This document shows, piece after piece, positions 22,397-34,300 of a stretch of 64,000 bases of DNA; within the stretch, counting starts at the first letter, position 1, and each line of letters begins with the position of its first letter. The notes below the pieces were generated by a model. It did not search any database and had not been told where the DNA came from. It saw only the letters and a list, made by a program, of their open reading frames with translations. The translations under genes and the position numbers were made by a program. Origin of the DNA: Asterias amurensis (Eukaryota > Echinodermata > Asteroidea > Forcipulatida > Asteriidae); contig NC_092650.1 in NCBI RefSeq assembly GCF_032118995.1, positions 18,657,501-18,721,500 on the forward strand, written 5' to 3'.

Positions 22397-25300
22397 ATGG
22401 AGCGCTCTTTCAATAGTTCCAGTGGTTCGTTGGGCGGGAACCATCAACATGAACACGGTGATGCCTCCCAAATATTAAAAGACCTTTTAAATGTGGGGAA
22501 ATCTTCCCCGAAACAAGGTAGGCCTACAAATTAATTTTGTTTGAGTTTACATTCATTCACATTGTGCAATGTGTGTTTTGTGCTGGGAAGCTCTGTTCAT
22601 TTCAATACGTAGGCCTGTCATGTCACTCAGTTCTCTATCTCTCTCACACAGTACTTCTTCTATTCTACAGTCAAATTGCACTGCACAGGAAAAGGCTGGA
22701 CTTTCTCATTAACTCGGGTCTTTTCATCTCAGACAAGATTTTTATTTGCTGTATTTTAATAATAATTTTATAATAACAGTTGTGAAAGTTCTGTTACAGT
22801 CGTTTGACCAGTTCTGGATCACTTTTTTAATTCACATTGTTTTTTGTTGCAATCTCTTTGATATCTTAAACAAAAAAGTTTAGCAGTTTACCTAAACATG
22901 ACATAAAACTCACCAAGTATTCACTGACAAAAAAAGATTAGTTCTTTTGAAGAGGCTTTAAGAAAAGTATCGTCACCGGTTTGACCAGTTCAGGATCAGT
23001 TGAATCTATTCTGAATCAGTAGAGTGCCCTTTATTGCAAACCCATACTCCCATTCATAAAACTGTCTCTCAAGGACACGAAACTTCAGAGGTGTGTTGGC
23101 ATGGACTTGGACTTCCTTTCTTTAGTGAATGTCATGCAAGTGTCTTCAATAGCAGCGCAAACACCCAACGACAAAACCACAAAACAACAGCAAAGGCAAA
23201 TGAAAAAGTGAAGCGAACCTAAAAAGCATTATTGACCCCTCCAGGTTTAATTTTCTCACAAAACAAAAAATCTACAAGAATTTGTTGAAGTAATGTTTCT
23301 CAAAATCAACTAAATAAACTTTCTACTGCAGTAGTATGATTTTACCTTACTTAGTAAGTTAGTGCGTCACCATTTGACGCAATGAGATGTTGAGTGATCC
23401 CGAACTGGTCAAGGGTAAGTTGCCCCCCCAAAGAAGATTTTGGTAACTTCGTCTCCTCAAAACAACAAGATGACTGCACAGTATTTACAGGAATTTGTTT
23501 TAACACATTCTTATCATTTTACATAAATATTTTTTGCCCCGGCACTCGAATTTTAATGGTAAGAATTTTTAACAGTGTTTTTCAACCAAAAATTTTAAAC
23601 AAAAAAATGATAAATTTCGCAGACAACCTTCAGGAAAAACAGCCAAAACTTATTTGCTGGTGATGTTTGGCACCTTATTTTGGGTTTGTTGGTTTAATGG
23701 GTATTAATCTTCACATTTATCAACAGAAAGTGGTAATAATGAGAAGTTATATAACTATTTGGTTATTGCAAAGTTGAAGTGATCCCGAACCGGTCAATGA
23801 TCCCGAACTGGTCAAATGACTGTATTTATTTATTCAAACTTTTTGAATTTGTTTTTATATTACATTTTTGAGTGACCATCTTAATTTAGCCTCTATTTAC
23901 TGAAGTTTTAGCATAATTGACAGATCACAGACAAGTGTTTTTCAGTTTGAATTTTGATTTGATTTTATTAAAAGAAAGTTAATGTTTTTTTTATTGTTTT
24001 ATTCTAACTCTGATGAGTGGTGAAGTAAAGACCACAAGATTTGCTGCCCAGGTGGAAAAAACCTGATCCTGATGCCTCTTATTAAAAAAATTATTCATAA
24101 ATAAAGTTTTTAAAAACATTCCCATATATATCCTGCCACCATTTTTTTATTGGAAGAGTTTCCGTATGGTATGGCGCCACCACTTTTTTTTGCGATATGA
24201 AATAATACAGTATCTAATTTACCTCAATGAGATATCCCTTTTTTTTAGTACGAGTGAAAAAGCGGTTGGTGGGTACCATACGGAAAGTTATCCTTTTTAT
24301 TTAGTATGAAATAAATAAAGGAATAAAAGGGTAGTGACGAGTTCTTACCAACCGTTTAAAGCCGGCAGGGTCGAATTGCCGTGTGATAAAGCGCACGGCA
24401 ACGTTTTTAAACGGACGTTTAAGAACGAGTCACTACTCTTTTATTCTCATTCATAAATGCCCTTTTGTTAAAAAACATATAAAAAAATACAATTACAGAC
24501 ACTTTGACAGTTGAAAATTTGAGGTTTGAAATTTTTTATTTCAAAAACTTTGTGAAGAGTCTGTTGCGCGTAGGTTGTGTCTAAAAATAGATTACGCACG
24601 CGCGCTTAGAAGTAGATTACGCGCTGTTACTGATAGCTATGAATTGGGTTCAGCGTGATAATCTTGCGCCAGTTATAAACACTGGTCATTATCAACCGTT
24701 TAAACAACCCCACGTGACGCGCTCTCCACCAATAGGAGTAGCGAAACTGTCTGGGGTATTTATGAATTAGTATTTAAATTTACTTAGGTGAGGTATTCCT
24801 TTTGGTTGAATTAGTGAAAAGTGGTTGCAGGATATGGAAAACTTTCCTGTTGTCTTTGTTAAAAAAACAAAAATTTGAGGTTTGAAAGTTTTTATTTCAA
24901 AAACTTTGTGAAGAGTCTGTTGTCTAAGTTCTACAGTATGAGTGTTGGGCCTTAAGCTTTTAAATTAAGGACCCCCCCCCCCCCCATTTTGGGCATCTGT
25001 AACACATATCATTTGTTTTAAAGATGGTTATAAACACACTGTACCTTTACATTCACAAAACAAGTGCATCTTTTTTGGTGAACTACATGCAAAAAGAAAT
25101 CCACCCACCAAATCAAATTTCTTACTCAAAATCCTGTTTTAATGTCAACAAAGCATACTCAATGCTAGAAGGACCCCTATGGTCGGACCTACCAAATGCC
25201 AGGCAGACAACACTTTACCTGACCTTTAAGAAGAATGATGCCCTCTATAAAGGGTAAAAAATGTCTGCTGGTAGACAGAAAACCCTTCAGGGAAACTAAG

Positions 25301-28300
25301 AAACTTTTCTCTGAGGTAAAAATTAGGCCTTCAGAGCTGTAGCATGTTTGTTTCTAAGCATTCTTGTGCATCAGACTAAAATTAAGATCTGCATTTATAT
25401 GTTTCAAAAATGAGTGGTTTGTGTAATTTATACACTGTTACTTTATTGTTGTAAGGGCAAGATAGTTTTCCCTTCTACCAGCTGTGGAGTAACCAAACAT
25501 CTTTATTTGGGGTGGGGGGGGGGGCAAGTAGTTTGAAACAACAGGGTGAACTTCATATATCATCATCCCATGTAGGGGGGGGGGCAAGATGGGGCAAAGG
25601 TTCTGGGGGCATGGGGAAGGGTGCCCCCTCTGGTTACGCCACTGTGTCTACCAGGGAAATAAAACATTGGCATTGAGCATTTTAAAGTGAACAAAAACAA
25701 TGGCCAGGGAAGCAATGGCCTCTGTTGCCTTTGTGAAACATCAACCCTGAATTGAATTGGGTTTTTTTGTTTTTTGTTTTTAATTGTACTCTTTCCTAAA
25801 TAAATGCTGGCTCAATGTTTTGTCTTTACAGCCTATAGTTCAACTGACAGTGCAGTAACTCATCACAGCATGGACAGGAATGCTGGAAAGTAAGTTATAC
25901 TGATTTTTTTTATTTTCTTTTATTCACTCTTTAAAATCATCTCATTTTCACAAAGTTCATGACTACTTTTTGTTTGAGAAAAAGTTGATAGTCCTTTGTT
26001 TTGCGTAAGAGATTTTATCAGGCATTATATTTCTCCTACTGACTGTTCTCTTATTTCCGTTTTTGGGACCCAGAAAATCTAGAAAATCATTTGTAGGTGA
26101 GCCCTTATACTCGATAAAGTATTCCTGCTCTTATTCATGGACCAAATATCATGCCTGTTTTATATATTGTTACATTTCTTAACCCAGGATATGCTTATTG
26201 GTCAAACAGCTAAAATAAATTTTCATTGGACCCCCTATGTCATACTTCACGCACAAATAGTAGCAGTAGTAGTAGACATCCGTCAATCCCGGAGGACCAA
26301 AACAGGTAAACTACTGCTACCCGTGATGTGTCGAAGCTTGAGGCGGAGCTGTAGTGTCCTCTCCAGGGCACATGCCTGACTACATGTATACTGGGGTGTC
26401 GTGGCCGAGCGGATAAGAGCACCGAATTCAAGCTCTGGTGGCAATGGTGATTCTGTTCGAATCCCGGTCGTGACACTTAAAGGTCCCTGAGCAAGACACT
26501 TCACTGTAATTGCTTCTCTTCACCCAGGGGTAAATGGGTTCCTGTGAGGGCAGAGTTGGTTCTTGTGATGGATTAGCCTTGATTGCGCTACATATTTGGC
26601 GGCACAGGTTGTATACTCCCTATGTAGCTGAGATGGTTTAAGGAATGATTTAAGGCCCAGTGCCCAGGGGTAATAATGTTGAAGCACCATGAGCGTCACT
26701 GCGTGACAGACCTGAGCGCTATATAAGAAGCCACTATATTATTTATTATTGAGTTATTACTAATATGTTAAATTCTCTTGGAACAGTAACAACATTAAGT
26801 CCTAACACTAGGGTGTTGGGACAAGTTTAATCGTGAAACAAAATAGTGTGTCCATTTATTTGTTTTGTTCATTTATTCATTCCATTTCCTCTTGTCACAG
26901 GATGTCTGGCGCCCATGTTAACCAACCTCAGGTAGGAAACAACCTTTTTTCAAACATGAAGTTTGATGTTTTGCGATTTTTGAAAACGTGTACGTCAGTG
27001 GACACATGAAAATAAATCAATGTGAAACTTCCTGAAAATTTTTGGTATTTCCCTTCTGATTTGAAACTGTGCCAAAATTCCATTCCCTACAAAGCTAGCT
27101 ACTCACACTTTGGACTCAGACTGGCCAGTAGCTTTATACACTCTCTCTGGCTTTACCGTTGGAATGAAGTGAACACAACCCGGCATGATCAGTGATGCAT
27201 AGTGTAAATTGTTTTGGCTGGTGTAACAGTGGGCTCCAAAGAATTTGAAACAGTACACACAAGTTTAGTTTCTTGGCAGGTTTGATTTGGCGGCTATGGG
27301 TGCGACTAATACTATTTTGAAAATGTTCTCATTATTTCTTCATCAGGACATTGACCCGGATGGCACCGAGGTTGGAGCCCCAAGAAGTCTAGAGAGTAAA
27401 GTCAGACAGACTATGTGAGTTATTTCATTTTAAGAAAGACAGCCACCTACTGGTACTGATGGGTGCCAGAATTTCAGTCACAAATGCTAAAATTGTCAGT
27501 CAGGAAAAATTTGACAGTTGTAATCTGAACTTTTAGATGCAAAGGAACATTTCTGTTGATAAGAGGCTTTCTGTGAAACTGTTTCATCTGAAATGCCCCT
27601 ATTTATTATCAATAACAATTTGTCAACAAATTTCAACTCCGCGATAACTATGCAATAACTACACGATAACTTCTACACACAAACACACACAAAAGTGTTA
27701 ACACCTGCAATCGTGGACCCTCCTTTGTTCAACTCTTTGTGATAGCAACCATGGACCACGATGATTTCCTTTGTGATAGCAACCGTGGACTTATTGTCCC
27801 TTTTGTTATAGGTCCCCGGTTTGAATGTGGATACCTACCCATGCACACACAACAAAATTCAGTCGCCCAAAAATTGCATTCAGGCATTTATTTGGGGTTC
27901 AAATTTCCATGGTGTCCATTTGTATCCACTGACATTCTTGATGAAAGGAAATTCGACAGTAAACAATATAAAACTATCACAGATGACTTGTATCATGTCT
28001 TTATTAATAATTTGGCCTATAAATCAGCATTAGATTGACAAAAAACAATCAAAGACCCTACCTTTACTTCACTGTTGGGTGCTCATGTATATGGAGATTT
28101 TAAGGCATCTTGGCGGATGCACTTGTGAGGGTTTGTTTAATATTTTGAGGATTTTCTAGAGACAAACCTCAATGGTTAATTGACCCTTTACAAATAGTTG
28201 ATACCACCTTCGAATACTAACCGACACCATTGACTGATCTCTTAGTGCGCTGGAAGGAGATGACAACAAAGGCTCAGTGGCAGTGTATGGCCGCGACGTC

Positions 28301-31300
28301 AGTGTCATACCTAGTGACGCCTCCAAGAGGGACAGCTCTGCACCAGGAAGTAATAAGGTTAGTGTGGGGGTACAATCTTGACCCGAATCAACAACCAAAT
28401 CCTCAAAAAACAATCCAACTGATTTTGTTGGACTTATAAACTGAACTGTGCTTTACATTGGATCAGTCATACTGTCATAATCAGAGACCTGGGCCCAATT
28501 TCATGGCTCTGCTTACCGCCGTATTCTGCTCTTACGATCACGATTCCCTGCTTACATGCAAGCGCCGAATTTCTACGCTAGCCTTGTAAGCGTATGCCTA
28601 GTAACGTGGAGTACACACGCGCAGAAGCCAAAACTCGCCATTAACCCGTGAAATACGCTTGCCGTAAGCACAGAATTCCCTGCCTCTGTAAGCACAGAAT
28701 CAGTGCTTACGGTAAAGCAGAGCCATGAAATTGGGCCCAGCTGTTTGGTGCTGACTTACCATATGGTGTTGGATTGTGTTTTCGTAAGGAAGGAACTTAG
28801 TAAACCACCATACACAGTTCCTGGTCAACCCTCCTGCTGTTTGACCATTTAATGTATAATCCGTTGTGGTTTTGTACGATAGATGCTAAATGCCATGCTG
28901 AAGTAAGATATCATGTGGTGCTATACCGTCTGAGCTATCTACATTGCGTATAATATTTTGAATGTATTTTAATCATCATTCGTTAAAATTATAAAATTTC
29001 AGCCAATACTTTTGAATAATGGTTTTGTCATGTTTAGGTCAAGATCACACCAGTAGTGAAGTACGATTGGGAGCATAAGTACTACATTGGAAATCTGGTG
29101 GCTGTCAATCAACCCTACCTGGTCTACGTCCTCAAGAGTAAGTACACCTTATCGGGGCTCGACACTAACACTAAACTGTCGGGCTTAGAAGCCAATGGTT
29201 TTAGCTTTGGGCCAGTAAACTCACAAATGGACAAGTGTGACGGTAGTTCAAATTTAACACTGGCCCACATGCCCCCGAGGCCAGTGATTTTAGCTTAGGG
29301 CCAGTAAACTCAGAAATGGACAAGTTTGATAGTGGCTCAAAATTACCACTGTAAAGTGGATCCATAGGCCATTTAATTTAGCTATGGGAAAGTGAACTCA
29401 CAAACGGAGAGGTCCGATGATGGTTTGAAACTACAGCTGGACTGTCAGGCCTCAAGGCCAGTGATTTTAGCTTTGGGGCAGTAAACTCATGAATGGACAA
29501 ATCCAATGATGGTTTGAAACTAACACTAGACCGCAGCACTATGAATGGGCCCTTTGAGATTTGCTTTTCCATTTTTTTGCTGGAAAGTACAGACCAGATG
29601 TGTTCATTCTACAGAGAAGGTAGTCAATTTTTTTTTCTGCTAGTTGAAACTACATTTGCAATTTTGAAATTCCCTGGTGTTTTAGAATATGTTTTTCTTT
29701 CTTTTTCACCCTGGCACAATCAGTCCAGAGTGGGTATGGCCTTCGCATCCTGGACAGACGCACATCTGTGAGGGCGCTTTTGAAGGGCTTTGACTTCATC
29801 ATCACCGACGTGGCCTTTGCCCATCATCAATCAAACACACTCGGATGCATCGACAGGATAGGCAACATCTCCGTGTGGAACATTTGTGAAGCAGATGGAA
29901 AGATTATGTATCCTTTTACATATTTGTGTTTTTTTTGCATCTTTGTACAATTGATTAACCCTCCTACTGTATGACCATTTAGTCATATCCACTGTGGTTT
30001 TGAGTAAGTGAATAAAGCAGTAAGGGATGAGGTGGTCAATGGCTGTTTAAACCGGCAGGGTTTTGGCCATGCTATAAAGGACTTCGCTTTTGGCTCGGTC
30101 CTTTATCGCACAGCTACATGTACAACCCGGCAAGGTTTCCAACGGCCGTTTAAGATGAGTCACCACTATTTTAATCTCATTCATAAATATCCTGTTAAAA
30201 ATATCTTAAAACCTTAAAAAATTGAGAACAAGTCTGACAGTTAAGCCTCAGGTCACCTCATCTCTGTGATGAATTTCTATCCATGTTGAGCGCTAAGTAG
30301 CTCCTCGTACAAGTTTAGAACCTACCGACTTTAATTTGCACTGATGTTGCCGGCCTCTGTATAGGGCTAGATAGATCAGTTGATAAAGTGCTATCACATC
30401 AATCCGGAGGTCACAGCTTCAAGTCCCATTCCAGTTGACTTTTCTTTCCTTCACCCCTCAAATTTAGTCATTTTTCTTGAACCCTTCCTTGACTACACCT
30501 CACATAGGCCCACTCCCAAGTTAAGAATTATCCGGCCACAAAACGCCCAACCCAGTGACTATCACCGCCTTGTATGGTGCCCGTACCTCCCTGATGACCC
30601 CTCGAACAGCGAGAGCAGTTCCTTCACGGAAGAAAACAGTCGCCTGTTGGCCGTCACTCATAACGAAAAGGTAGGAGCTAAAGTGGAAGATAGAAACGAA
30701 ACACATATATTAATAAAACCGGAGTCTTATACAGTGATTGTATTTACCAATAAGGCACTTGAACAAACAGAAACATTGCATAATAATAATAATTGGTTCT
30801 TGTATAGCACATATATCCTGGCAGCTACATCAAGGCGTTGTAAAACATTAATATCGCTGTTCATCAGGCAAATTTTTAGACCATTTCTTTAATTTTCTCA
30901 ACTCCCTTGGTAGCATACAGATTCTTAAATGAGGCCTGAGTGGGTTCATCCAACACACTACTGTCTCACCCCTCGCCGGTTCACATTTATACGCCTGGGG
31001 TTAGACGAGCATTAAAAGGTTAAGTGCCTTGGTTAAGGGCACAATAGTCAAGACTAGGATTCGAAACCCACACTCTGCTGTTCAGAAACACTATAGCTTG
31101 GGTCCTGGGACAAGTCTCAAGTGATCTTTTTTACATACAATACACAACATCTACAGCTTTATGTCTTATCAGAAGGACAAAGCAGTTGTAGCTTTGTGTC
31201 TTGTTCATGGACACTAGTGCCACTCTTTGGACTTGAACCAATACTTTGCTGCTTAGAAACATAAGAGCTCGAGTCCATTGTGCTTTGAGGCCGAGTCACA

Positions 31301-34300
31301 CTGCAGGGATAAAGAAAACGATAACGATCAGGCGCAAAGAGAACGCATTCTATTGGTTGAATGAGCGTGTGCGTATTCTGTGTTGAGCAATTCAACCAAT
31401 AGAATGCGTTCTCTTTGATCGTGATTGTTATCGTTATCGATATCGCTGCAGTGTGACTAAGCCTCAGTTACAAAGTCTTGCTATGCCCGTGAATTTTACA
31501 GAATAATATTTTGTCTGAATTATGATTTGACAACTTTGTTTTTTATTTATTTTTCATTTTGAACAGGCCGAGTTCTGGGATCTTGATGTGGTAGTGGAGC
31601 TATTTGGGAATGTCGTGGAATCCGCCAGTATCACTGAAGGAGTCATTAGAGTGGAAAATGGACACACAAAGGTGAGATTTCATCAACAAGTCACTGAAAA
31701 ATAAAGTGTTATTAAACAAAATTAAATTTTCAAACCTTCCTACTCCTTTAAGTAAAGTGGAGAATGCTGATCATAAGGGGACAAAAATGAAAAGCAAATT
31801 CTCAAAGGCTTTAAAGCTTGGCTCACAAAGTATCATGGTTGCGTTGCGCACACACAAACAGGTCTCTGGCTTACGGAAGGGTAAAGCCAAACTAACATAG
31901 TCAAGGCTTGTCTATTTGCTCTGTGTTTTTGCAACTTTTGTTAACATTGTTTAACCATACAATATTACACTGTTTAAAATTTATGTTATCATTTTTTATT
32001 TTTTATTTTATTTTGAGCAGCCGATCACAGATCTGTCCATCGCCCCAGACGGTCAGGTCCTTGCGACGGCCAGTGAGGACGGCACGGTGAAATTCTGGCA
32101 GATGGATATGGCAATGCCAGACACAGCGCCATCGCAGCTTCACCGATTCGTACCCCACGATGGCAAGCCTCTCTCGGCGTTGATCTTTTGCGACAATCAC
32201 AAGTACCAGGATCCTGAGTGAGTTGACGCTTTGTCAGACCTGCCAACCTGTACGCATTTTGCGTACCATGCACGCATTTTCACCCCTGAGTACGGTGGTA
32301 CGAGATATTCTGCAGAACGTACGCAAAAAGCAAAATCTATATCGCGGTGTTTTAAAACTGCAGCACGAACGGACAATTTTGTTCTCAATTTAATCAACTG
32401 TTATTCGTTCGACCCCAAGTGCAAAACAACAGATCAAAAACACCCCACACACCCCACATCTGAGTGATCATTATGCGCTTCGATAAAAAGAGGTTGTGCT
32501 TAGAATTATTTTTTAAACTCTTACTCCCGCTGGAAAAGTAATAAACCAATGCGTAACAGAAGGGGTGGGAATGGCGCATACCAGTTCGGTCAACCTGGTA
32601 TAGTACATGTACAGCTTTATGCATGGATGTACATGTACACCGTACATGCACACAACGCACGTGTTCGGCTCGAATTCGTTCGGCGTCGCCGTTTGTTTAT
32701 CTACTATGCAACATGGACGCCGATCGTAGGCGAAGTGTCAGTGATGGGGGAAAAAGTACTCCTCTACCCGGAAAAAAGAGAATGCATGCTCCAAAGAAGT
32801 TTCTTCCTCAACGTGGAAAATAATGCATTTTGCACAGTGCACGTGTGCAGTCGGCAGTGCACACACTTTGACATTTAGACATCTCAAAGAGCGGCAGCAG
32901 TTTAAGGTCCGGTCCAACTAAAAGCCGACAACAAGCCGACAACGCCGACAACAAGACCAGAGCGCCGCCAACACGCCGCCAACAAGTTTTAAATACCTCC
33001 AAAATGGCCAATAAACCATAGATATATTAGAACTATATGTGTTCTGTAATATAAACGTAAATTTAATGGAAAACTTCACGAAAAGTGTGTATTTTTTAAC
33101 CAGAAAAAAAACTTCACTTGCACGGAAACGGTCGGACGCCATCTTGGCTTAAAAACCGTGTTTGGACCAGACCATTATGATACGGGTAGATTTAGCACTT
33201 ATCAACAACAGAGGGCGGGCTTCATGTGAAGACCTTCACTGCAGTGTGCACAGTGCATGACGCCCGCCCTCTATTGCTAAATCTGACTTACCCGCATCAT
33301 AATGGACTGGTCCAAACACGATTTTAAGCCAAGATGGCGTCCGACCGTTTTCCGTCAAAGTTAAGGGTTTTTTTTCTGGTTAAAAATTCACAATTTCGTG
33401 AAGTTTTTGTGTTTATATTACAGAACACACATAGTTCTAATATATCTATGGTTTATTGGCCATTTTGGAGGTATTTAAAATTTGTTGGCGGCGTGTTGGC
33501 GGCGCTCTGGACTTGTTGTCGGCGTTGTCGGCTTGTTGTCAGCTTTTAGTAGGACCCGTTTAGGTCAGGAGGTAGCATTCATGTTATTATTTACGTCACG
33601 ATTTTTTCCCAACTCCCGAGAATTTGGGGAGAATAATGGGAATTTGATGGCCTGTAATCTTTGTATAAAGCCTGATAAGGGAAACAAATGATGAATTGAA
33701 GCATGCCTGAATTGAAGTGGAACTTGAAAACTCTACGGTGGGTTTTCGTTTGTCCGTTTACTGGGCAACCAAAGATGGATACCAAGTTATAATATTTGCA
33801 TTCCGAGTGTAAGTTACTCATAATTTAGGAACATTGTTCAACAGAGCTTGTCAATGAAATTAATATATGTTATGGATCAGAAATGTGTCAAAATGGGCTC
33901 ACCGCCCGCAGGGAAACCCCTGGCCAATTTTTTTGTGATGTTAAAAAAAAAAAAAAAAAAAAAAAACTTTTTGCCCCTTCACTCCTTCAGTTTTAAATCC
34001 TTGATCTAGGCATTTGGAACATGGTTCCAGCAGTCAACTGGTTATTTCGTTTTCATTTTTTTTTCAAACTGTTAAGGTCACGATCACAAAAAGTCAGAAA
34101 AGGCCACATCAACCACCCCTAAAATAACCACTGATATCATGATACAACTTTTTTTATTATGAAGTAGCCTGTATTTTGTGTGAATATCATATATAATTAC
34201 ATTAAATGAATGGTTCATCTAAAATGAAGTGGTCCATGGTTTTTGCTGACTGATCGTAAGCATTGTGCCATATGCCGTTGTGCACTGGGCGATCATGTTT

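Noticed and set aside
26394..26480. Possible tRNA-Leu gene
   Set aside because: The cloverleaf is imperfect with several wobble pairs, and it is followed directly by a SINE body and tail. It is the head of a SINE.
33943..33966. Poly-A tract as a retroposon tail
   Set aside because: No target duplication or element body could be recognised next to it.
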